Source: JANQPX01 sp965222015 (GTDB lineage: Bacteria > Pseudomonadota > Alphaproteobacteria > Geminicoccales > Geminicoccaceae). Taken from it: a stretch of 64,000 bases of DNA. The DNA lies in contig CBDCTL010000023.1 of assembly GCA_965222015.1 (NCBI GenBank), forward strand, positions 806,001-870,000, given 5' to 3'. Positions 26,954-35,577 of the stretch are shown here, in pieces. A model generated the notes under the pieces. That model ran no database searches. It was not told where the DNA came from and was given only the letters and a program-made list of their open reading frames with translations. The position numbers were made by a program, and so were the translations under genes. Each line of letters starts with the position of its first letter. Position 1 is the stretch's first letter.

Positions 26954-29473
26954 TCAGAAGCGGCGGAGGAGGCGTTCGAGGTAGTCGAGTTCCTCGGCCG
27001 GGCGGAAGCGCTGGCCGGCGCGGCGGTGCAGCTCCTCCATGATCGCGCGCGCCTTGCCGAGGTCGAGGGCGTCAGGCACTTCCGGCCCGAACATGTCGGC
27101 GTCGCCGCGGTTCATCATCGAGCGGCCGAGCGGATCGCGATCGGTCGGGTTCTGGCCAAACTGCTGTGGCTGGCCCTGCTGCCCGGGCGACTGCTGACCC
27201 ATCATGCGCTGCATCTCCTGCATCATCGCCTGGCCGCCCTGACGAAGCTGATCGAGCGCATTGGTCTGCGGGTCGAGGGCCATGCCGGGCTGACCGCCCT
27301 CCAGCGCGTTGCGGGCGTCCCGCATGGAGAGTTCGGCCTCACCCATGGCGCGCGGGATCGGCACCCCGTTCTCGCCGAGGGAGTTCATCAGATCGCCGAG
27401 CGCCCGGCGCAGCGCCTCCTGGTCCATGGCCATCTGACCACTCTGGCCCTGCTGACTCTGGCCCTGCTGCTGACCCTGGCCCTGCTGCATCTGGCCCTGC
27501 TGCTGTCCCTGCTGACCGGGCCGCTGCATCGGGCCCTGCTGGCCCTGCTCCTGCTCGCGCGAAAGGTCGAAGGTGTCGTCGAGCAGCTCCTGCTGGCGCT
27601 GGATGAGCTCCTGCAGATCGTTCATCATCTCCTGGCCCTGTTGCATCTGGCTGCTCTGCTGCCCGACCTGCAGGTTCTCCAGAAGTTCCTGAAGCTGTGC
27701 CAGCATCTCCTGCGCAGCTTCGCGAGCGCCCGTCTCGATCATGTCGCTAAGGCTGTCCAGCATCTGCTCGAGATCCTGGCGCTCGATGGTCATGGCGTTG
27801 GGATCCATCGGCTCCATGGGCTGATCAGTCATCTGCTGCTGCTGCTGAGCGAGTGCCTCCAGATAATTGTCGAGGGCCTGACGAAGCTCGTTCATCAGCC
27901 GCTCCAGCTCCTCATCGCTGGCATCGTTGGCGAGCGCGTCGCGAAGGGCCTCCTGCAGATCCCTGAGCTCGCGCGCGGCCAGCGACAGGCTGCCGTCCTC
28001 CAGATGCAGCGCCGTCTCCCACATCAGCTCCAGCACCTCGTCGACGGTCTCCTCGCCTTCGCCGAACATCAACCGCGTGGCCATTGAGCGAAGCGCCATG
28101 AAGACGGTGGCGTCGTTCTGGAAGCGCTCGGGCACGTGGCTGAGACCGTTCATCGCCGCGGCGATCCGCTCGCGCTCGTCGGGGCGATCGGCCAGAAGCC
28201 GCCGCTGCTCGACGATGGCGCGCGCCACCGGGTGGGTGAAATTGCGGGTCGGCAGGATCAGCTCGCGGACTTCGCTAAAACCAGTCTGTTCGATACCGTC
28301 GGCCGCCTCCAGCCTGATCTCGACCGGCAGACCGGACCAGGGATGCGGCGTGAGGTCCAGATAGGCGGCGTCGTCGATCTCGGTCACGCCGTCGGCGGGC
28401 TGGATCAGCTCGATGCGCTCGCCTTCGTCCTGTCGTCCGGGCCGGGCGAGATGAAGCGCGATGCTGGTGATGCCGTAGTCGTCCCCTGCCTGCAACGCGA
28501 AACGCATGACCTGGCGCTGGGTCACGGCGGGATCCTCGGCGAAGGCGACGGTCGGCGGCGCGTCGGCGACCACTTCCACCTGCCAGACGCCGAAAACGTC
28601 CTCCCGGTCGCCGATCCTGAGCTCGCCGGAGCGGTCGAGTCGGACCCGGGCTTCGGCACTCTCGCCGCCGACCGCGGAAAAGGGCTCGGTGCCGCCGGCG
28701 AAATCGAGCGCGTAGCGCTCGACCGGGCCGTCGACGTGATGGAGTTGAGCCAGCACCTCGCTGCCGTTGGGGAAGCTGATCGAGGGCGTGGTGTCGATCA
28801 GGCCATCCTCGGCCACGGGCCTTTCGATCTCAAGCGATTCGGCAGGCAGGCCGGTGTAATCAGGCGGCGACACCCAGACCGTGAGACGGGTCGCCTCGTC
28901 CATGGTTCCCGACGGCCGGTGCAGATCGAAGGCCTGGGCGAGACGCTTGGGCGCCCTGTCACCCGCTTCGACCGCGGCGACGATCAAGAGGAGTGCGAGC
29001 GCGATGCGAAACGCCCAGCGATCCCGCCTCGGCAGATCCGATCTCGGCAGGCCCACCTTCAGCCTGCCGACCATGCCGGCGAGCCAGCTGCGGTGCCGCT
29101 GCCAGAGCGAGCGGGTAACCGGGTCCTCGTGGCCGCCGGAGAGCTGGTCGTCGAGGGAACGAAGCGGGCGATGCGGAAGCGAATTGACGGTCTCGAGCCG
29201 GCCCAGGCCGGAATTACGAGACGGCCAGACGAACGCGGCGCGGGCGGAAAACAAGGTCCGGCAGAAGGCGGCGGCGAACAGAACGAGGCCGATGCCATGA
29301 AGCCAGCCCGGCAGCAGCTGCCAGAGGCCCAGCAGGGAGATCACGAGAAACAGGCCGACGATCGCCATTGTGGGCCAAAGCGCAGGCCAGATGCCCTCGA
29401 ACGCATGGGCCGTCCGGGCAGCCGCCAGGCGCCACTTGAATGGCCATCGTTCTCTGGGGTCCTTGACGCTCAT
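26954..29473 (-). CDS. DUF4175/TIGR02302-type membrane protein with glutamine-rich region
   Basis: This 839-residue protein is recognisable as the alphaproteobacterial TIGR02302 (DUF4175) family, whose function is unknown. Two membrane helices lie at about residues 29-75 and a third near 146-165. A long, probably periplasmic domain (170-440) follows, then a helical charged region. A low-complexity stretch from about 540 to 800 is dominated by glutamine and methionine, with repeated QGQ and QQG. The C terminus is conserved (PEVPDALDLGKARAIMEELH). It sits downstream of lysA, as in many relatives, and may be part of the argH-lptM-lysA transcript. Confidence 0.88.
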   Translation of the reverse strand: MSVKDPRERWPFKWRLAAARTAHAFEGIWPALWPTMAIVGLFLVISLLGLWQLLPGWLHGIGLVLFAAAFCRTLFSARAAFVWPSRNSGLGRLETVNSLPHRPLRSLDDQLSGGHEDPVTRSLWQRHRSWLAGMVGRLKVGLPRSDLPRRDRWAFRIALALLLIVAAVEAGDRAPKRLAQAFDLHRPSGTMDEATRLTVWVSPPDYTGLPAESLEIERPVAEDGLIDTTPSISFPNGSEVLAQLHHVDGPVERYALDFAGGTEPFSAVGGESAEARVRLDRSGELRIGDREDVFGVWQVEVVADAPPTVAFAEDPAVTQRQVMRFALQAGDDYGITSIALHLARPGRQDEGERIELIQPADGVTEIDDAAYLDLTPHPWSGLPVEIRLEAADGIEQTGFSEVRELILPTRNFTHPVARAIVEQRRLLADRPDERERIAAAMNGLSHVPERFQNDATVFMALRSMATRLMFGEGEETVDEVLELMWETALHLEDGSLSLAARELRDLQEALRDALANDASDEELERLMNELRQALDNYLEALAQQQQQMTDQPMEPMDPNAMTIERQDLEQMLDSLSDMIETGAREAAQEMLAQLQELLENLQVGQQSSQMQQGQEMMNDLQELIQRQQELLDDTFDLSREQEQGQQGPMQRPGQQGQQQGQMQQGQGQQQGQSQQGQSGQMAMDQEALRRALGDLMNSLGENGVPIPRAMGEAELSMRDARNALEGGQPGMALDPQTNALDQLRQGGQAMMQEMQRMMGQQSPGQQGQPQQFGQNPTDRDPLGRSMMNRGDADMFGPEVPDALDLGKARAIMEELHRRAGQRFRPAEELDYLERLLRRF

Positions 29474-29491
29474 GCCCTGCTCCCTCTCGCG

Positions 29492-30787
29492 TCAGCAGGC
29501 CCTGCCGCGTTCTAGCGACGGCATTTCAAGCCAGTCCGGCAACCGCTCCCGGGCGAACCGGTCGGCGGGCTCCAGTCTCGGCCTGATCACCGAGAACCGA
29601 TCGCCATCGACCAGCACCTCGGCCGCGAGCGGCCTTGCATTGTAGTCGGACGCCATGACCGCACCATACGCTCCGGCACTCAAAAAGGCCACAAAATCCT
29701 CGGGCGCGAGCGGCGGCAGAGCCCGGCCGCGGGCGAAGATGTCCGAACTCTCGCAGATCGGCCCGACCACGTCGGTCGGCGTGGGCTCGGCGTCGGACGC
29801 CGCCTGCTTGAGCGGCAGGATCTCGTGATAGGCGTCGTAGAGTGCCGGCCGGATCAGATCGTTCATGCCGGCGTCCAGGATCGCGAACGGACGCTCGTCG
29901 CCCTCCTTCATGTAGATGACCCTGGCCAGCATCGCGCCCGACTCGGCGACCAGATAGCGTCCGGGCTCCAGCAAAAGGTCGACGTCCAGATCCGCCGTGA
30001 TCTCCCGAACCAGCTCGGCATAGGCGGGTATGTCCAGGCTGGTGTCGCCGCGGTAGCGCACGCCCATGCCGCCGCCGAGGTCGAAGCGTTTGATCGGAAT
30101 GCCGTCGGCGCGCAGTTCGCGCACCAGATCGGCGCCGCGCTGATAGGCCGCCTCGAAGGGAGCGAGGCTCATGATCTGCGAGCCGATATGCAGATGCACG
30201 CCGACAGGCTCGATGCCCGCCAGGCGGGCCGCCATGGTGTAGACTTCCCGCGCGCGGTCATAGGCGATGCCGAACTTGTCCTGGCGACGACCGGTGCTGA
30301 TCTTGTCGTGGGTCTCGGCGGCGACATCAGGATTGATCCGGACCGCGACCGGCGCCTTCATTTTCCTCGCCGCGGCCACCTCGCCGAGCGCGATCAGCTC
30401 GGGCACGGACTCGACGTTGAACTGGGCGATGCCGGCATCCAGCGCCAGCGCCATTTCCTCGCGGCTCTTCGCGACGCCCGCGAACATGATCATGTCGCCG
30501 GGAACGCCGGCCGCAAGCGCCTTTTGCAACTCGCCCCCGGAAACGATCTCGGCACCGGCGCCGGCATCGGCGAGGGTGCGGATCACTGCGATGTTGCTGT
30601 TGGCCTTGATGGCGTAGCAGATGGTCATCCGCTGACCGGTGAAGGCGTCCTGAAGGATACGCAGGCGCTCGCGCATGCCGGCGGCGGAGTAGACATAGGC
30701 GGGTGTGCCGACGGCGGCCGCGATCCTGTCGAGCGGCACCTCTTCGACATGCAGCACGCCGTCCCGATATTGAAAGGGCTCGCTCAT
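29492..30787 (-). CDS. lysA: Diaminopimelate decarboxylase LysA
   Basis: LysA converts meso-diaminopimelate to L-lysine, using PLP. The 431 residues form a fold III decarboxylase. The PLP lysine is in ICYAIKANSN, the phosphate loop in DLGGGMGVRY, and the second active-site segments are EPGRYLVAESG and GPICESSDIFARGR with the catalytic cysteine. Its substrate is also the MurE substrate, so it stands at the branch between wall and protein synthesis. The ATG overlaps the lptM stop as ATGA. Confidence 0.97.
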   Translation of the reverse strand: MSEPFQYRDGVLHVEEVPLDRIAAAVGTPAYVYSAAGMRERLRILQDAFTGQRMTICYAIKANSNIAVIRTLADAGAGAEIVSGGELQKALAAGVPGDMIMFAGVAKSREEMALALDAGIAQFNVESVPELIALGEVAAARKMKAPVAVRINPDVAAETHDKISTGRRQDKFGIAYDRAREVYTMAARLAGIEPVGVHLHIGSQIMSLAPFEAAYQRGADLVRELRADGIPIKRFDLGGGMGVRYRGDTSLDIPAYAELVREITADLDVDLLLEPGRYLVAESGAMLARVIYMKEGDERPFAILDAGMNDLIRPALYDAYHEILPLKQAASDAEPTPTDVVGPICESSDIFARGRALPPLAPEDFVAFLSAGAYGAVMASDYNARPLAAEVLVDGDRFSVIRPRLEPADRFARERLPDWLEMPSLERGRAC

Positions 30788-30990
30788 CGCGTTTCGCCCG
30801 GCGGTGCCGCAAGTTCGAGCTCGCCCTCGGCGTCGCTCGGCGGCCGCTCCAGCGGCCCCTTTTTACCACAGGCTGCGAGCGCGGCGCAGGCGCCGAGCGC
30901 CAGCACGAAACGCCGCCGCCCGCGACCTGTCGGGGCGGTGTCGGGTTCGCTGCAATTCACGGATGAAACGGCATGGGGCGACGCGGTCAC
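30784..30990 (-). CDS. lptM: LptM-type small lipoprotein
   Basis: A 68-residue lipoprotein with a twin-arginine-like basic patch (RGRRRF), a short hydrophobic stretch and the lipobox ALAAC. The lipidated cysteine is followed by GKKGPLERPPSD. The CGKKGPL signature defines LptM (YifL), which assists LptD disulfide maturation in the LPS export machine. The GTG at 30990 gives a rather long N-terminal region before the signal helix; a second GTG at 30957 is an alternative start. It lies between argH and lysA, the usual alphaproteobacterial arrangement. Confidence 0.85.
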   Translation of the reverse strand: MTASPHAVSSVNCSEPDTAPTGRGRRRFVLALGACAALAACGKKGPLERPPSDAEGELELAAPPGETR

Positions 30991-31146
30991 ATTCAGCGCT
31001 CTCGGCTAGTGTCGTCGACCGATCCTGCGCCGTCGCCTCGACGACAGATCGTACGCGAAGGGCCGGTCCGGCAATGTTTGCAGGCATTCAACAACGCCGG
31101 AACCGGTCTGTCGAGAGCGTCACGCCCGAAAGGCGAGCGAAAACGG

Positions 31147-32580
31147 CTAGAGATAACGCGACTTTGCCTGCCTTATCGCCTGAAGCACGCGCGCCGGCGC
31201 GGTGCCACCGAGGCTCCTGCGCGAGGCGACCGAGCGTTCCACGGTCAGCACGTCGAAGATCTCGGCGGTGATGCCGGGTTCGATCGATTGCAGCTGCCGG
31301 AGCTTCAGATCGGCGAGATCGACGCCGGCCTCCTCGGCGAGGCGCACGGCTTTCGCGACCGCGGCGTGAGCCTCGCGAAACGGCATGTTCAGCGTCCGCA
31401 CCAGCCAGTCCGCAAGGTCGGTCGCGGTGGTGTAGCCGACGCCTGCGGCCGCGCGCATGGCGGCGCGATCGGCGGTCATGCTCTCGATCATCGCGGCGGC
31501 CGCGGCCAGGCAGAGCGAAAGGGTGTCGAGCGCGTCGAACACCGGCTCCTTGTCCTCCTGCATGTCCTTGGAATAGGCGAGCGGCAGGCCCTTCAAGGTC
31601 ACCAGGATCGCGTTCAGACTGCCGATCACGCGGCCGGTCTTGCCGCGCAGGAGCTCGGCGGCGTCCGGGTTGCGCTTTTGCGGCATGATCGAGCTGCCGC
31701 TCGAGAACGCCTCGCTCATCCTGACGAAGCCGAATTGCGGCGTCGACCAGAGCACCAGTTCCTCGGCGAGGCGCGACAGATGCACCGCCGTGATCGAGGC
31801 GGCCGAGAGAAATTCCAGCGCAAAATCCCGGTCCGAGACCGCATCGATCGAATTCGCCATCGGCTGCGCGAAGCCGAGCTCGGCCGCCGTGGCCTCACGG
31901 TCGATCGGGAAGCTGGTGCCGGCGAGCGCCGCCGCCCCGAGCGGGCATTCGTTCAGACGGACGCGGCCATCGACGAAGCGTCCGCGGTCTCGTCCGAACA
32001 TCTCGACGTAGGCCATGAGATGGTGGCCGAAGGTCACGGGCTGCGCGGCCTGGAGATGGGTGAAGCCGGGCATCACCCAGTCGTGATGGGCCTCCGCCCG
32101 CTCCAGCAGCGCCCGCTGCAGGTTTTTGAGGAGATCGTCGATGCGATCGATCCCGTCACGCAGCCAGAGGCGGAAATCGGTTGCGACCTGGTCGTTCCTG
32201 GAGCGCGCCGTGTGCAGCTTGCGCCCGGGCTCGCCGATCATGTCGGTGAGGCGGGCTTCGATGTTCATGTGGATGTCTTCGAGGCTCGGGGCGAAGTCGA
32301 AGTCGCCCGCTTCGATCGAGGCCGCGATGTCGTCCAGCCCTTCGAGGATCGCGTCGCGCTCGGCCTCGCTCAGCAGTCCGACGGCGGCCAGCATGCGCGC
32401 ATGAGCCCTCGAGCCCGCGAGATCGTGAGCGTGCAGGCGCTTGTCGAAGCCGATGGAGGCATTTATCTGTTCCATCAGCGGGGCGGGCCCGTCGGCGAAA
32501 TGGCCGCCCCAGAGGTCGACGCCCCTGGTTTCCGCTCCAGGCGGCGACGTCTTCGATCTGTCGTTCCGTCGATTGCTCAC
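31147..32580 (-). CDS. argH: Argininosuccinate lyase ArgH
   Basis: ArgH splits argininosuccinate into arginine and fumarate. From the GTG at 32580 the protein has 477 residues (start VSNRRNDRSK). This is the family length and leaves 31 bases to the divergent tlpA ATG; the frame is open further upstream into tlpA, but that part is unlike ArgH. Motifs seen are LWGGHFADGPAPLMEQINAS, HTARSRNDQVATDFRLWLRD, and the superfamily signature GSSIMPQKRNPDAAELLRGK containing the catalytic serine. GGACGGA a few bases upstream supports the start. Confidence 0.95.
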   Translation of the reverse strand: MSNRRNDRSKTSPPGAETRGVDLWGGHFADGPAPLMEQINASIGFDKRLHAHDLAGSRAHARMLAAVGLLSEAERDAILEGLDDIAASIEAGDFDFAPSLEDIHMNIEARLTDMIGEPGRKLHTARSRNDQVATDFRLWLRDGIDRIDDLLKNLQRALLERAEAHHDWVMPGFTHLQAAQPVTFGHHLMAYVEMFGRDRGRFVDGRVRLNECPLGAAALAGTSFPIDREATAAELGFAQPMANSIDAVSDRDFALEFLSAASITAVHLSRLAEELVLWSTPQFGFVRMSEAFSSGSSIMPQKRNPDAAELLRGKTGRVIGSLNAILVTLKGLPLAYSKDMQEDKEPVFDALDTLSLCLAAAAAMIESMTADRAAMRAAAGVGYTTATDLADWLVRTLNMPFREAHAAVAKAVRLAEEAGVDLADLKLRQLQSIEPGITAEIFDVLTVERSVASRRSLGGTAPARVLQAIRQAKSRYL

Positions 32581-32611
32581 TGATCCGTCCACACGCTTTT
32601 TGGATCCGACG

Positions 32612-33193
32612 ATGTCCGCTTCGATCAACCCCGCCCGCATCAGCCCACCTGCGAGAAACAGGGGCCAGCCCGCGAAACGCGGGGTCGCGATCGTCTGTGC
32701 CGTCGCCATGCTGGCGGTCCTGACCGTGGCCAAGGCCGTCCACGCCTTCAACTTCGTCGCCACCGACGGCGGTCCGCTGCCGGCGGTGACGTTTCTCGAT
32801 GCCGACGGTAATGAGCGCAGTCTCGCGGATTTTCAAGGGCGCGTCGTGGTGCTCAACCTCTGGGCCACCTGGTGCGCGCCCTGCCGCAAGGAAATGCCGT
32901 CCCTCGATCGCCTGCAGGCGAGCCGCGGCGGTGAGGACCTCGAAGTGATCGCGCTCGCGGTCGACCGCGGCGACCTTACCAAGGTACTCGATTTCTACGA
33001 GGAGATCGGCATCGAGCACCTCGCCGTCTATCACGACCCGAGCGCGAAAGCCGGTCGCACGCTCAGGGCACCCGGCCTGCCGACCACGCTGATCATCGAT
33101 CGGGACGGGCAGGAAATCGGCAGGGTTTTGGGGGACGCCGCCTGGGACGCAGCGGAGGTCATCGAGCTGCTGGACGCGGCGACCGCGGAGTGA
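32612..33193 (+). CDS. tlpA: TlpA/ResA-type thiol-disulfide oxidoreductase
   Basis: A membrane-anchored periplasmic thioredoxin-like protein of 193 residues. It starts at the ATG at 32612, with GGA seven bases upstream. A basic N terminus and one hydrophobic segment (about 24-45) act as signal anchor. The redox motif WCAPC lies at 87-91 (C88 and C91), in the TlpA/ResA-like context NLWATWCAPCRKEMPSLDRL. The cis-proline region APGLPTTLIIDRDGQEIG is intact. Such proteins reduce cytochrome c apoprotein or oxidase-copper thiols. It is divergent from argH, a pairing common in alphaproteobacteria. Confidence 0.92.
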   Translation: MSASINPARISPPARNRGQPAKRGVAIVCAVAMLAVLTVAKAVHAFNFVATDGGPLPAVTFLDADGNERSLADFQGRVVVLNLWATWCAPCRKEMPSLDRLQASRGGEDLEVIALAVDRGDLTKVLDFYEEIGIEHLAVYHDPSAKAGRTLRAPGLPTTLIIDRDGQEIGRVLGDAAWDAAEVIELLDAATAE

Positions 33194-33245
33194 TCGACGA
33201 GGAAATCTATCCAGAATCGCACTGGAATTAACTTTAGATACTTAG

Positions 33246-33261
33246 AAATACTATAGTATTT
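33246..33261. repeat. Perfect AT palindrome in the promoter region of the sigma-like fusion gene
   Basis: AAATACTATAGTATTT is a perfect 16-base palindrome in an AT-rich island between tlpA and the 670-residue gene. It could be an operator. The same island holds TTGATT (33272-33277), TATATA (33297-33302), and GAAC (33290-33293) with CGTG (33311-33314), 17 bases apart, a loose ECF-type promoter pattern. Confidence 0.4.
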
Positions 33262-33379
33262 ATATTTATGATTGATTTTCATTTGTATTGAACTGGTATA
33301 TACAGGCTCGTGAACGATTAGCTCCAAACGATGGTCGTCATTCGACTGCCTTTGGAGGGCCTCAAGGCAAGGTGCGGCA

Positions 33380-35392
33380 TTGTTTCGATTCATGAAGAAC
33401 GATGACCGGCAAGAGCGCGACGTATCCGAACGTGATGCGGCGCCACCTCTGACGGAACCGGCTGCCGAAGCGACGCCGAAGCGGCCGCGCTCAGCGCTGC
33501 CTGACGAGCAGGGCGACGAGACGCGATCGCGACCGGCGGACCCGCTGGACGACGATGACGTCGAGGAACTCGATCTCACCTTCCCGATCGACGGGTCCGC
33601 CGACATGGCGGTCCAAGGCGCACCCCCGCGCATCTTTTACGACGACGACGACGATATCGACGATTTCGACGACCTCGGCGATCTCGAGGGCGTCGAGCCG
33701 TTCGAGACCAGGCGGATCGAAGATCACGCGCTCAGCGAACAGGAAGCGATCCAGCTCCCCAAACCGGACGCCTTCGACTTCGGCGGGACCGCAGCGCTGG
33801 CAGGGGAGCCGGCCGACGACGCGCCTGTCGAGCCGGATGGCACGGACGCTGGTCCCGGGTGGCCCGACGCGGAGGCACCCGTGGAACCGGATCCAGATCC
33901 GGACATCCCGCCGATCGCCTTCCGGCGGGGCGCGGATGAGCCGAAATCACGTCATGCTGTCGTCGAGCCCGAGCCCGAACTCGACAGCGGGCCGGACGAA
34001 GCCGAGATCGCGTCCCTCGATACGGCCCTGGCGCTGCAGCCGATCCCCGAACTGCAGTCCGCCGCCGGATCCGGCAGGGCGGACCAGGCCGGATCGTCGA
34101 CGACGCGCCCGATCGAGGATGACGAAGACGACGAGGTCGCCAACCTGCTCGCCTCGGTTTCCGAGCCGGACGAATTCGACAGCCTGCCGGAGGATGTGGC
34201 CGAGCTGGGACTGGACGATTCGGATGCCTCCAGCCGTCCGCCGAACGATGACTGGCACGCCCATCTGGCCGAACTGATCGCCGCGGAGGACCAAGAGGAG
34301 CAGTCGGACTCGGAGACGGTCGAGCTGACGGATGCGGCCGACGACGAGGACGACGGACCGATACCGCTTCTCGCGCTGTCGCCGGCGCGGCCGGAAAACG
34401 AGCTTCTCGACGACGACGATGCCGAACCGATCCCGCCCCGGCTGACCGCCAGGCGGCCCGATGACGGCCCGCGCACCGACGCCGTGTTCGCAGAACTGAC
34501 CCAGGAGCAGTTCGCGACCGCCGCGATCGCCAACGTGCCGCGCCTCAGACGGTTCGCGGCCGCGCTGATCGGCGACGAGGAGGCGGCGGATTGGCTGGTC
34601 AGGGACACGATCAAAACGGCTTTTTCGAATCCTGCGGCCATGAAGACCGGCGCCGACACCGGGCTCGAACTGCTCGGTCTTCTCTATCGGCGCCGTCAGG
34701 GAGCGTCGGCGCGCTCGGAGAACGCTGCGCGCGTCTTCGAAACCTCGCTATGCCGAAAGCTTGTCGGCGCGGACCAGTTCGAGATGCACGAATTCGCGCA
34801 GGCCATCAACAGCCTGGACGAACGCCTGCGTGCCCCGCTCCTCCTGGTGGCGCTCGAAAACCTTTCCTACCGGGATGTCGCGAGCGTTCTGGACGTTCCT
34901 GAGAGCGCGATCATGGACGTCATGGCCGAATCGCGTGTTCATCTTCGCCAGACTCTCGGAACCTACGATCCCTGCGCCATCGCGTCCGTCCCCTCGACCG
35001 ACGGCATGCACGCCAGGGAAAACGAAATCCACGGTTATCTCGACGGTGAACTCGACGACCGCCACATGGCCGAGGTGGACGCCCTGGTCGAGCGGGACGA
35101 GGACGCCGCCGACCGCCTGCTGCAATACGGCATTCAGGGTGATTTGATCCGGCGACTTTACGCGCCGGTCCTGAATCGGCCGATTCCGTACGCGATGCTG
35201 GAGTGGATCACATCGGCGGCGAGACCGCCCGCGAGGCTCGGTTTCCGCTTCGGCCGGCGACGCGCTCTGATGGCGGGGGCGATCCTGCTGGCACTCGGCG
35301 GCGCGGCGGCAGCCTGGCCCTATCTCGCCCCCTTCATCGGCACGATCGTGCCGGAAGCCATGGCGATCTCGTCGAAATTCGCCATCGGCTGA
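33380..35392 (+). CDS. Acidic protein fusing ECF-sigma-like domains, an anti-sigma-like domain and a membrane helix
   Basis: I do not know a named family for this 670-residue protein. Residues 1-375 are acidic and disordered with runs of aspartate (DDDDDIDDFDD near 88-98). Residues 384-440 resemble ECF region 2 (NVPRLRRFAAALIGDEEAAD, then WLVRDTIKTAF), but the core and -10 contact residues are degenerate. Residues 474-527 resemble region 4: LDERLRAPLLLVALENLSYR followed by DVASVLDVPESAIMDVMAES, a helix-turn-helix. Residues 545-605 resemble the zinc-less RsiW-type anti-sigma fold (NEIHGYLDGELDDRHMAEVD). A membrane helix spans 628-653. The TTG at 33380 has AAGG seven bases upstream; an ATG at 33392 is the alternative. 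It stands alone, with a tethered-regulator role inferred. Confidence 0.7.
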   Translation: MFRFMKNDDRQERDVSERDAAPPLTEPAAEATPKRPRSALPDEQGDETRSRPADPLDDDDVEELDLTFPIDGSADMAVQGAPPRIFYDDDDDIDDFDDLGDLEGVEPFETRRIEDHALSEQEAIQLPKPDAFDFGGTAALAGEPADDAPVEPDGTDAGPGWPDAEAPVEPDPDPDIPPIAFRRGADEPKSRHAVVEPEPELDSGPDEAEIASLDTALALQPIPELQSAAGSGRADQAGSSTTRPIEDDEDDEVANLLASVSEPDEFDSLPEDVAELGLDDSDASSRPPNDDWHAHLAELIAAEDQEEQSDSETVELTDAADDEDDGPIPLLALSPARPENELLDDDDAEPIPPRLTARRPDDGPRTDAVFAELTQEQFATAAIANVPRLRRFAAALIGDEEAADWLVRDTIKTAFSNPAAMKTGADTGLELLGLLYRRRQGASARSENAARVFETSLCRKLVGADQFEMHEFAQAINSLDERLRAPLLLVALENLSYRDVASVLDVPESAIMDVMAESRVHLRQTLGTYDPCAIASVPSTDGMHARENEIHGYLDGELDDRHMAEVDALVERDEDAADRLLQYGIQGDLIRRLYAPVLNRPIPYAMLEWITSAARPPARLGFRFGRRRALMAGAILLALGGAAAAWPYLAPFIGTIVPEAMAISSKFAIG

Positions 35393-35577
35393 GCCCCCTC
35401 GCCACCTCGAAGGCTGTTCGTCGACAGTCGGCCGCCGTCCGGCATGCAAGTCGCGGCGAGGACGACGTCCGGGCCTTTGACGACGGCCGGCGATAGGGTA
35501 ATTTTTCGTGACGGCTCGCGCGGTTGCGATGTCCACCTAGAAAACCCCTCCATCGTTTCAGCGGAGAGCGGCAGGCC

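Noticed and set aside
27430..27860. CRISPR-like appearance of CTGCTG/GGCC repeats
   Set aside because: Repeats are irregular, lack unique spacers, and lie in frame within the DUF4175 coding sequence as glutamine codons.
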